Shown here: in pieces, positions 55,786 to 63,085 of the stretch
How positions within the stretch are numbered: the first letter of the stretch is position 1
Layout of the letters: each line of letters begins with the position of its first letter
Source of the DNA: an uncultured Rhodospirillales bacterium
Lineage (GTDB): Bacteria; Pseudomonadota; Alphaproteobacteria; Azospirillales; Azospirillaceae
Assembly (NCBI GenBank): GCA_903927615.1
Contig: CAIYNU010000087.1
Span: 124,001 to 188,000 of the forward strand
Reading direction: 5' to 3'
Length of the DNA: 64,000 nucleotides
The notes under the pieces: model-generated
What the model was told of the DNA's origin: nothing
The model's input: only the letters and a program-made list of their open reading frames with translations
Database searches by the model: none
Made by a program: the position numbers and the translations under genes

Positions 55786-56912
55786 CCGGGGCGCCTCAGC
55801 TTTCGGCGCGGTTCCGGGGCCGTCTCGGCGCCTTCGCGCTGGACGTGGCCTTCACCGCCCCGGCCCGGGGGATCACCGCGCTGTTCGGCCCCTCGGGCTG
55901 CGGCAAAACCACGGTGCTACGGTGCGTCGCCGGCTTGCAGCGGCTGGCCGACGGCCATTTTGCCCTGAAGGGCGACGTCTGGCAGGGTGACGGCGCGTTT
56001 CGCCCGCCCCACCGGCGGCCGATCGGCTATGTCTTTCAGGAGGCCAGCCTGTTTGCCCATCTGTCGGTGCGGGCCAACCTGCTTTACGGCCACCGCCGGG
56101 TGGTCGGCCGGGGCGCCCCCGAAACCGTCCGCTTCGACGAGGTGGTCGGGTTGTTGGGGCTGGCGCCGCTGCTGGCGCGGGCGCCCCTGCATCTTTCGGG
56201 CGGCGAGCGCCAACGGGTGGCCATCGGCCGGGCGCTGCTGTCCCAACCCCAACTGCTGCTGATGGACGAACCGCTGGCGGCGCTCGACCGCTTCAGCAAG
56301 GACGAAATCCTGCCCTATCTGGAGCGGCTGCACGGCGTCCTGTCGGTGCCGGTGCTGTATGTCAGCCACGACATCGCCGAAGTGGAACGGCTGGCCGATT
56401 ATCTGGTGTTGCTCGAGGCCGGTCGGGTGACGGCCGCGGGTCCGCTGCCGGACATGCAGGCCGATCCCGCGTTGCCCATCGCCCGGATGCCCGAAGCCGG
56501 CGCGACCTTGCCGGCGACGGTGGAACGCTTCGACCCGCATTACGGCCTGGTGACTCTGGCGCTGGCGGGCGGGCGGCTGCTGGTGCCGGGGAACCCCGAG
56601 CCCCCGGGCACCCCGCACCGCGTCCGCATCGCCGCGTCCGACGTCAGTCTGGCCCGCACGCCTGCGGCCGACAGCACCATCCTCAACGTGCTGCCCACCC
56701 GCATTCTGGCGGCCGAACCCCAGGACGGCGTTCAGGTCATGGTGGCCATCGCGCTGGGGACCGACGGCAGCGGCGCCCGCCTGCTCGCCCGCGTGACCCG
56801 CAAGTCCTGGGATACCCTTGGGCTGGCGCCGGGCCAACCGGTGTTCGCCCAGATCAAGGGCGTGGCCCTGGCCGATCCCGGAGGCTGGACCCGAGGACCT
56901 GGCTCGCTTTAA
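55782..56912 (+). CDS. modC: Molybdate ABC transporter ATPase ModC
   Basis: This protein of about 376 residues has Walker [15 protein letters not shown]-loop [13 protein letters not shown], signature [16 protein letters not shown], Walker [13 protein letters not shown] and switch His YVSHD. A C-terminal Mop/TOBE domain (about 295-370, [30 protein letters not shown]) can sense molybdate and inhibit transport. The start is translationally coupled to modB. Confidence 0.95.
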   Translation: MTGAPQLSARFRGRLGAFALDVAFTAPARGITALFGPSGCGKTTVLRCVAGLQRLADGHFALKGDVWQGDGAFRPPHRRPIGYVFQEASLFAHLSVRANLLYGHRRVVGRGAPETVRFDEVVGLLGLAPLLARAPLHLSGGERQRVAIGRALLSQPQLLLMDEPLAALDRFSKDEILPYLERLHGVLSVPVLYVSHDIAEVERLADYLVLLEAGRVTAAGPLPDMQADPALPIARMPEAGATLPATVERFDPHYGLVTLALAGGRLLVPGNPEPPGTPHRVRIAASDVSLARTPAADSTILNVLPTRILAAEPQDGVQVMVAIALGTDGSGARLLARVTRKSWDTLGLAPGQPVFAQIKGVALADPGGWTRGPGSL

Positions 56913-56928
56913 CGCCCCGGTCGGACTT

Positions 56929-57210
56929 TTAGGGCCGGCCTTCAGACTCTCCCGCGGGCTCGATCACCCGCTCCGACACCGTCCGCGCCAGGGAGAGCCC
57001 CTTGTGCGCTTCCTGGCAAAGTCCACCGACCATCGGTGCCGACCGGGCGGCCTGCGCGGCGGGATCAACCCGCACGAGCATGCAGGCCATCCGATCCAGA
57101 AAGAAGGCGTGCGCCAGGGCCTCGATTTGCTGCGCGGACAGAACCAGACCAGACGCCACACGCCCTCCCGTTTCGCCGATCGTGTGCGCGTCTTCCGAAG
57201 AAAGACCCAC
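56929..57210 (-). CDS. Possible small hypothetical protein
   Basis: This is a 93-residue frame with a helical, protein-like middle (LSAQQIEALAHAFFLDRMACMLVRVDPAAQ) and no known domain. The GTG at 57210 has GGAGG only one base upstream, which is poor; an internal GTG after GGGAGG would give about 76 residues. It lies between modC and the DUF2478 gene on the opposite strand. It may be spurious. Confidence 0.3.
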   Translation of the reverse strand: MGLSSEDAHTIGETGGRVASGLVLSAQQIEALAHAFFLDRMACMLVRVDPAAQAARSAPMVGGLCQEAHKGLSLARTVSERVIEPAGESEGRP

Positions 57211-57376
57211 ACCTCCCGGATGACCCCGGAGTTCCCTAAAATTGTATGAATGAGTGCCGGCTCGGGGTCAAGCGGCATGGACCCGACCGAACGGCAAGCC
57301 CGGCGGCCACGCCGCGCCTTGCTCGGTTAGCTGGCATGGTTTGTGCGTGCCCCCGGCGCGCGCACGGTGCCAGGGG

Positions 57377-58648
57377 ATGACAACGATGATGATGCAGCCG
57401 GTTCAAGCACCATGGATTCGACCAGGCGTGGTGATTCACGATCCCTCGGTCCCGATTGCGCCCCTCCTCGCGGACTTCGCACGCGCGATCCAGGCCCGAG
57501 GCTTTGCAGTGGGGGCTCTTGGTCCCGACGACGGTCAGACCGGTTTGCCGGACCCACTGGCCCGAGCGGCCCTGTGCCTGCGCGGCGCCATGCGCGACGA
57601 TGCGGATCTGGTGGTGATCAGCGGGTTTGCCGCCTTCGAGCACGCCGCCCGGGAACTGAAGGCCACGGTCGAACGGGAGATGTCGCCCGGGCTGCCGGTC
57701 CTGACCGCCATCACCGGTCAGGACTTGCACCGGTGGCATGATTTCATCGGCCAGAATGGAGCCATGCTGGCCCCCACCCTGGACTCGCTGTGGCGCTGGT
57801 GGGGACCGGACCGCCTCTACCGCGATCTGGCCTTGGGCGTCGCCGATCAGGCGGTCCGCCGGGTGGTGTGTGGTCGGCGCTGGGTCATGGTCGAGAGCCC
57901 CTACGGCGCCGGACTGGCCTATTTGCCCAAGAATCCCTCATCACTGCTGACCCGATTGCCGCACTTGCGGCACCAGTCGCTCCGGCAGCTCGCCGGGTTG
58001 TGCCAGTCCTGGGATTGCCTGGACATGGCGGTGGGCATCGCCGCCATCAACGCCCATTACAACCGGACCGACCTTGCCGGCGCCGCCGGCGGCGACGGCA
58101 CCGCCGGGTTTCGCGACGAGGCCGGACGGGTGGTGGTGATCGGCAGCTTTCCCGGCCAGCACGACCGGTTTCCCCGGGCGCAGATCATCGACGCCGACCC
58201 TCAGCCCGGCGAATATCCCATCGTCGCCATCGACACCCTGGTTCCGGGCGCGGCCGCGGCGGTCGTCACCTCGTCGACCCTGGTCAACCGCAATCTGCCC
58301 CGGATTCTGCGCCTGGCCCACGGCACGCGCGTGGCCCTGACCGGGCCGGCAACGCCGCTGACCCCGCGCCTTCATGATTACGGCATCGAAATCCTCGGGG
58401 GCCTGGTGATTCGTGACCCCGCCGGGCTGGCGTCGGCCATCGAAGCCGGAGCCAGCCCGCGGGAATTCACCCGATTCGGGTCCACGGTTCACCTCCACCG
58501 CCACGCCGGCGGCGCCGCCCGGCCCAGAACCCAACCGCCACCCCGCGACGCCGACTGTCAACGGCGCGAGGCCCGGCGGAACCAGAGAATGACCGGAGGC
58601 GGAGGCGGACGCGAAGTGGAAAGCAAGCGATCGCTTACTTGCCGATGA
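57377..58648 (+). CDS. Fusion of DUF2478 and DUF4213/DUF364 domains, molybdenum-linked
   Basis: This protein of about 423 residues combines two families. Residues ~15-150 match the latter part of DUF2478 proteins (RPGVVIHDPSVPIAPLLADFARAIQARGFAVGAL, DADLVVISGFAAFEHAARELKATV, GLPVLTAITGQDLHRWHDFIG), an NTPase-like family often coded beside molybdate transporters; no P-loop is visible. Residues ~170-390 match DUF4213 (AVGIAAINAHYNR) and DUF364 (VVVIGSFPG, VTSSTLVNRNLPRILRLAHGTRVALTGPATPLTPRLHDYGIEILGG), a Rossmann-like fold linked to metal chelation. It lies between modC and mop. The C-terminal ~60 residues are low-complexity. Confidence 0.75.
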   Translation: MTTMMMQPVQAPWIRPGVVIHDPSVPIAPLLADFARAIQARGFAVGALGPDDGQTGLPDPLARAALCLRGAMRDDADLVVISGFAAFEHAARELKATVEREMSPGLPVLTAITGQDLHRWHDFIGQNGAMLAPTLDSLWRWWGPDRLYRDLALGVADQAVRRVVCGRRWVMVESPYGAGLAYLPKNPSSLLTRLPHLRHQSLRQLAGLCQSWDCLDMAVGIAAINAHYNRTDLAGAAGGDGTAGFRDEAGRVVVIGSFPGQHDRFPRAQIIDADPQPGEYPIVAIDTLVPGAAAAVVTSSTLVNRNLPRILRLAHGTRVALTGPATPLTPRLHDYGIEILGGLVIRDPAGLASAIEAGASPREFTRFGSTVHLHRHAGGAARPRTQPPPRDADCQRREARRNQRMTGGGGGREVESKRSLTCR

Positions 58649-58841
58649 TGACATCGCTCGATTTGATGATCGCCGAAATCTCATCGCCGATGGCGAGCGC
58701 CAAATCTTCGGCCGCTTCGGTGGTAATCGAAGACGTCAGGATGTTGCCACCGCCGATTTCCACCTTTACCTTGGTCGTCGCTGGCCCTTTGGCGATCTCG
58801 ATAACTTTACCTTTGACAATATTTCTGGCGCTGAGTTTCAT
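58635..58841 (-). CDS. mop: Molbindin (Mop), molybdate-binding protein
   Basis: This 68-residue single Mop/TOBE domain (MKLSARNIVKGKVIEIAKGPATTKVKVEIGGGNILTSSITTEAAEDLALAIGDEISAIIKSSDVII) has the exact size of classical molbindins, which form hexamers storing molybdate. The start at 58841 has GAGGA 5 bases upstream; longer frames lack this. A ModE-like box lies about 75-100 bases upstream. Its 3' end overlaps the end of the convergent DUF2478 fusion gene by 14 bases. Confidence 0.95.
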   Translation of the reverse strand: MKLSARNIVKGKVIEIAKGPATTKVKVEIGGGNILTSSITTEAAEDLALAIGDEISAIIKSSDVIIGK

Positions 58842-58914
58842 TGCAGTCCTCATAAGGTGACGAGTTAAGAAAAAGTCAGGCACATCTCCGAACAGAATCA
58901 CCACCATCCGCTAC

Positions 58915-58939
58915 CGTTATGTACCTTAACTTTATGACG
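58915..58939 (-). promoter_or_regulatory. ModE-like box upstream of mop
   Basis: CGTTATGTA (58915-58923) and TTTATGACG (58931-58939) are inverted half-sites (7 of 9 matching) with the same 7-base spacer as the modE box. The position suits molybdate-dependent control of mop. Confidence 0.6.
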
Positions 58940-59090
58940 GTCTTCGGGCCGACCACAGGCCAACCACTGACGGCACCATGTAATCTTTTACCCCGGGGGG
59001 TCAAGCCCCATCGCCAACAATCGGACTTCATCGGGCCTTGGCCAGTTCCTGACCACCGACACACCGCATTTTTGATCCATCACACCAGGC

Positions 59091-59113
59091 GGACCGCGGC
59101 CGTCCCGGCCGCA
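59091..59113. repeat. REP-like palindrome copy
   Basis: This 23-base sequence is identical to 53346-53368, with hairpin stem GCGGCC/GGCCGC and loop GTCCC. It sits 16 bases before a ModE-like box. Confidence 0.7.
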
Positions 59114-59129
59114 CCCGGCACCAAGACAG

Positions 59130-59153
59130 CGTTATATAATTGTAGGTATAACG
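59130..59153 (+). promoter_or_regulatory. ModE-like box upstream of the ATP-grasp gene
   Basis: CGTTATATA (59130-59138) and GGTATAACG (59145-59153) are inverted half-sites (7 of 9 matching) with a 6-base spacer. The next gene on the plus strand is the ATP-grasp ligase about 230 bases on; control of mop from this distance is less likely because mop has its own box. Confidence 0.55.
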
Positions 59154-59381
59154 ACAGGAACCGGGGCCGATGTCCGGACTCCGACAGCGCCACCGGCGAA
59201 CCGACGTACCGCCGATGACCGAAAGCGGGCCAAGCCCGATGTCCCGGCACGATTCCGGTGGACAAGTCCGGTTTCGGGCGGCGAACTCGGTCCCAAGCCG
59301 CCATCCCGGCCGTTGGCTGCGCTCTTGCCGGGCGCAACGAGCCACTGGCCCGGCAACCCCCGCTCCAGGAGCCTGCCCGCC

Positions 59382-60404
59382 ATGGTGTCCGCCGCCGTCT
59401 CCGATCTGCTGATCCGCCCGCCGAAGGCGCCCGCCACGCGCCTTTTGTTCATGGCCCAACATGCGCCCACCGAACCGGCCTACTCCTGCCGGTCCTACCC
59501 CGGCGACGGCGGCTATCCCGCCTATTACCACCGAATCTGGCAAGTCCTGACCACCTTGGGCTACACCGTGCGCACCGCCGACCACTGTCTGGCCCTGTTG
59601 GCCGCGCCGGGGAACGTCGATCTGGTGTTTTCGCTGTACAACCGGATGCCCGTCGCCAACCCTGAAATCTTTGTCGCCTCCACCTGTGCCTTTCTCGGCC
59701 TCCCCTGTGTCGGCGCCGGTCCCAACGTCCGCGCCCTCGCCGAGGACAAATGGTTTTCCAAGCTGGCGGCGCGGGCGGTGGGGATTCCGGTGGCCGACGG
59801 CGCCGTTTACGGGGCGGCCGAAGACCTGACGGTGCCGCCCCCCTTCGCCGGCCCCTATTTCGTCAAGAACCGCTTCGGGGCGGCCTCGGAGGGCATCTGT
59901 GCCGAGTCCATTCAGGACGACTGGGCCGGGGCCGCCCGCGTCGCCCGCAACCTGTTGGCGCGCGGCCTGTCGGTCCTGGTGGAAGCCTTCGTCCCGGGCA
60001 TCGACCTCACGGTTCCGGTGCTCGGCGGCCGGCAGCCGATCACCCTGGGGGTGGTCCGGCCCCGGTCCGACAAGGCCGGCGGGATCATTACCGAAGACCT
60101 CAAGCGCAACGATCCGCTGGGCTACGAACTGTTCGAGGCCGGCGGTGCCGAAACCGCCTTCAGGGCCGATGTCGCCGCCCTGTGGGCCGCCGCCGGTCCC
60201 ATGGACTACACCCGCCTGGATTACCGGTTCGATCCCCGGACCGGCCGGCGGGTGTTCCTGGAATTCAACATCTGCTGCCACATCGGCCGCAGCGGCGCCA
60301 TCAGCCTGGCCGCAGCCCAATGGGGGCTCGATCAGGCCGACCTGCTCGGCCATGTGGTCGAATACAGCCTGCGGCGCCAGACTCCCAAAGGATGTCGGGC
60401 ATAG
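59382..60404 (+). CDS. ATP-grasp ligase, D-Ala-D-Ala-ligase-like
   Basis: This protein of about 340 residues has the D-Ala-D-Ala ligase layout. An N-terminal domain ends in VDLVFSLYNRMPVANPEIFVASTCAFLGLPCVGAGPNVRALAEDKWFSKLAARAVGIPVADG. Then come the ATP-binding YFVKNRFGAASEGI and VLVEAFVPGIDLTVPVLGG, and metal-binding MDYTRLDYRFDPRTGRRVFLEFNICCHIG. The usual E-X-N-T-X-P-G end motif reads E-F-N-I-C-C, with a Cys pair, so substrate differs from D-alanine. The start at 59382 follows AGGAG by 10 bases. Placed in the Mo region behind a ModE-like box; the product is unknown. Confidence 0.78.
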   Translation: MVSAAVSDLLIRPPKAPATRLLFMAQHAPTEPAYSCRSYPGDGGYPAYYHRIWQVLTTLGYTVRTADHCLALLAAPGNVDLVFSLYNRMPVANPEIFVASTCAFLGLPCVGAGPNVRALAEDKWFSKLAARAVGIPVADGAVYGAAEDLTVPPPFAGPYFVKNRFGAASEGICAESIQDDWAGAARVARNLLARGLSVLVEAFVPGIDLTVPVLGGRQPITLGVVRPRSDKAGGIITEDLKRNDPLGYELFEAGGAETAFRADVAALWAAAGPMDYTRLDYRFDPRTGRRVFLEFNICCHIGRSGAISLAAAQWGLDQADLLGHVVEYSLRRQTPKGCRA

Positions 60405-60438
60405 ACATTTTGGAGATAGACTGATGTTGTGCGGCCAA

Positions 60439-60460
60439 GACCGGTCCCGCCGGACCGGTC
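60439..60460. terminator. Bidirectional terminator-like hairpin
   Basis: GACCGGTC (60439-60446) is repeated as its own complement at 60453-60460 around a 6-base loop, between the convergent ATP-grasp and TolC-family genes; it reaches into the stop codon of the latter. Confidence 0.5.
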
Positions 60461-61763
60461 ACCGCAGAATCGCCAAGTCCAACAGGCCGGTGGCCCGAAA
60501 CAGGGTAAAGGCGGCGATGGCCACGTCGGCGTGGGCCGAAGCGGCGTCGCTCTGGGCGTTGATCAGCGAGGTTTCGCCGGTCAGCACGTCAATCAGGGAG
60601 CGGCGGCCTTGCAGACGCTCTTCCCGGGCCAGACGCAGGAACTCGCCGGTGATGGACACCTGATTGTCCAGATAGCCGGCATTCTGCCGGGCGTTCTCCA
60701 GATTCTGCCAGGCATTGCGGACCTGTTCTTCGACCAGATCCAGCAGTTCCTTGTACTTGGCGTCGGCCGAGGCGGCGGCGCCGGCGGCCGCGTCCACGGC
60801 GTAGAAGGCGCCGAGGCCGGTGTTGAACTGATAGGTCAGTTCAACCTTGACCACCTGTTGGGTCCGGCCGCCCACGATACCGTCCGGATTGTGTTCCTGG
60901 ATGCTCTGGGCCACGGCGTGGATGTTGGGATACAACTCGGTGGCGCGCACCCGGTCGATTTCGGCGCGGCTCCCTTCGGCGGCGAGTCGCTGTACCTCCA
61001 ACTGGCTGTTGCGCTTCAGACCCGACGCAATGGCGACGTCCAGAGAGGACGGCAACAGGTCGTCGGGCACCGGGATGTCGCCGCCGGTGCCGGTGCCGGC
61101 GTCCGGTTCACGGCCGAACACCGCCCGATAGCGGTTCACGGCGTTGGCCTCCTGGCCCTGGGCGCGGACCAGCCGGGCCTGGGCGCCGGCCAGTTGACTC
61201 TTGGCCTGAAGAACGTCCGACGTGAAGCCGCCGCCCATTTCGACCCGGCTTTCCTCGAGTCCGGTCTGCTTTTCGACATTCGCCACCGACTGTTCGGCAA
61301 AGGCCACGGCCCGGCGGGCACGCTCCAGATTGATGATGGCGGTCAGACCCTCAAGCAGCAGGTCCTGCACCACCTGGGTCAGGCTGGCCTGGGCCTGCCG
61401 GACCCCGACATCCGCCCGGTCGATGGTGGCGTCGGTGGCGCCGAAGTCCCACAAGGTCTGGCGCAAGCCGAAGGTAATACCGCGCGTGTCCAGATTGGTG
61501 GCGACGGTGCCGTTGGTGTAGGCCATGGACTGATGACCCGCCGAGGCGGTGAACGACAGGTCGGGGTACCAGGCGCTCCGCGCCCGGGACGCCGAAGCCT
61601 GAGCACTGTCGAGATCGGCGCGGGCCGCGGCGACCCGCTGGTGATCCGTCACCAACTGGGCCAGAACCTGATGAATGTCTTCGGCAGCCCGGACCGGCCA
61701 GGCCGCAAAGGCAACCAGAAAAACGAGTCCCAGAGTGACGATAGCCACGGTCTTATTGAGCAT
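60459..61763 (-). CDS. TolC-family outer-membrane channel of a type I secretion system
   Basis: This 434-residue protein has a signal peptide (VAIVTLGLVFLVAFAAWPVRA). TolC-like repeats of long helices and beta strands follow (QVLAQLVTDHQRVAAARADLDSAQASASRARSAWYPDLSFTASAG; VQDLLLEGLTAIINLERARRAVAFAEQSVANVEKQ; LVEEQVRNAWQNLENARQNAGYLDNQVSITGEFLRLAREERLQGRRSLIDVLTGETSLINAQSD). The last segment is the signature of the LapE/AggC-type T1SS outer-membrane branch. It lies 5 bases after the HlyD-family gene. Confidence 0.9.
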   Translation of the reverse strand: MLNKTVAIVTLGLVFLVAFAAWPVRAAEDIHQVLAQLVTDHQRVAAARADLDSAQASASRARSAWYPDLSFTASAGHQSMAYTNGTVATNLDTRGITFGLRQTLWDFGATDATIDRADVGVRQAQASLTQVVQDLLLEGLTAIINLERARRAVAFAEQSVANVEKQTGLEESRVEMGGGFTSDVLQAKSQLAGAQARLVRAQGQEANAVNRYRAVFGREPDAGTGTGGDIPVPDDLLPSSLDVAIASGLKRNSQLEVQRLAAEGSRAEIDRVRATELYPNIHAVAQSIQEHNPDGIVGGRTQQVVKVELTYQFNTGLGAFYAVDAAAGAAASADAKYKELLDLVEEQVRNAWQNLENARQNAGYLDNQVSITGEFLRLAREERLQGRRSLIDVLTGETSLINAQSDAASAHADVAIAAFTLFRATGLLDLAILR

Positions 61764-61768
61764 TCCGG

Positions 61769-63085
61769 CTACCTTTCCTGGAAAGCAAAACGCAGGGAAC
61801 GGAACCAGGGGCTCACCAGATATTCAAAGACCGAGCGGGTTCCGACCCTGATGCTGCACAGCACCTGCATCCCTGGATAGAGTCTATAGTCCCAACTGCC
61901 AACCGTGAAGTGGTTTTGACCGGTTTCGATCCGGACCTTGTAAAATGGCCGGGCGCCCGCCCCGGTCCCGCTGACCACGGTGGCGTCGGGACCGACCCGG
62001 ATCACCTGGCCGTCGAGATGACCGAAGGCTGCGGCCTCGGGACTGACCAGGGTCACCCGGACCATCTGGCCGGGATGCACGTAACTGATGTCCTGGATCG
62101 GCAGCTCGGCTTCGATGATCAGACGATCTTCCACCGGCACAATCTCCGCCACGGTCTGACCGGGTTGAATCACGCCGCCCTCGGTGGTGACCGCGAGACT
62201 CTTGACGATGCCGTCAACCGGCGCGCGTAATATCGTGCGCTCTTGGATGTTCGCGAACTTGATGGCCCGCTGGGACAATTCATCGATCTGTTGTTGGGCG
62301 GTGGCCAATTCGCCCCGCGCCTGCTCGATGAACGCCTCCTTGATCGAACCGAAACGCTCCCGAGCCTCCCGCAGCGCCGCCTCGGCCCGGGGCATGGCGT
62401 TGCGGTCACCTTCGATCTGCGCCTTCAACGTCTGCTGCTGGCGCAGGAACTCCAGATGAGCCATGCGGCTGGTGAGATCGCTGCGCAGCAGATTGGCGCT
62501 GATCTCGACCTCGTTGCTGACGATGTCCAGGGTCTTCTCGCTGTTGGCAACCCGCTGACGGAGTTCCCGCACATCGTCTTCGCGTTGATTGATCAGGTCT
62601 TCCTGGGTCTTCACGTCGTGACTGAATCGCTTGCGCCGGGTTTCAAAGACCGCCCGGGCCTGGGCACACAGATCGGGGACAGCGGCTTCCAGGTCGGGGG
62701 GAATGGCCACGGCATCGGTCCCCTGAACCTCCGCACGCAGCCGGGCCGCGTCGACCTTCAGCCCGGCCAGGCGCGTCCGCAGCTCGTCGGACTCGGCCAG
62801 CGCCCGGATCGGGTCGAGACGGATCAGCGGGGCGCCCTTCCGGACGAAGGCCCCTTCCTCCACCATAATCTCCTGGATGATGCCGCCTTCCAGATGCTGC
62901 ACCGCCTTGAGGCGGGTCGCCGGCACCACCTCGCCCTCGGCATTGCTGACCACGTCGAGAGGCGCCAGGGCCGCCCAGGCGATCAGAACCGCCAGAAGAC
63001 CCGCCGAGGCCAGCAAAAACAGGCGCTCGGCCCGGCGGGGCGGCGCCACCGGGGGCGGGGCAACGGCAGGGGCTCGCCCGGTCAT
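61769..63085 (-). CDS. HlyD-family type I secretion adaptor
   Basis: This 438-residue membrane fusion protein has one TM near the N-terminus (LFLLASAGLLAVLIAWAALA), then the family start DVVSNAEGEVVPATRLKAVQHLEGGIIQEIMVEEGAFVRKGAPLIRLD. A long coiled coil (about 130-270) and a C-terminal beta-barrel follow (ILRAPVDGIVKSLAVTTEGGVIQPGQTVAEIVPVEDRLIIEAELP, the RTX-adaptor signature; IRVGTRSVFEYL). It links the ABC exporter to the TolC channel. It overlaps the ABC gene by 4 bases. Confidence 0.93.
   Translation of the reverse strand: MTGRAPAVAPPPVAPPRRAERLFLLASAGLLAVLIAWAALAPLDVVSNAEGEVVPATRLKAVQHLEGGIIQEIMVEEGAFVRKGAPLIRLDPIRALAESDELRTRLAGLKVDAARLRAEVQGTDAVAIPPDLEAAVPDLCAQARAVFETRRKRFSHDVKTQEDLINQREDDVRELRQRVANSEKTLDIVSNEVEISANLLRSDLTSRMAHLEFLRQQQTLKAQIEGDRNAMPRAEAALREARERFGSIKEAFIEQARGELATAQQQIDELSQRAIKFANIQERTILRAPVDGIVKSLAVTTEGGVIQPGQTVAEIVPVEDRLIIEAELPIQDISYVHPGQMVRVTLVSPEAAAFGHLDGQVIRVGPDATVVSGTGAGARPFYKVRIETGQNHFTVGSWDYRLYPGMQVLCSIRVGTRSVFEYLVSPWFRSLRFAFQER

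Noticed and set aside
59170-59412. 80-residue plus-strand frame ahead of the ATP-grasp gene
   Set aside because: Arg/Pro/Ser-rich, overlaps the ligase start out of frame, no domain; considered leader sequence.
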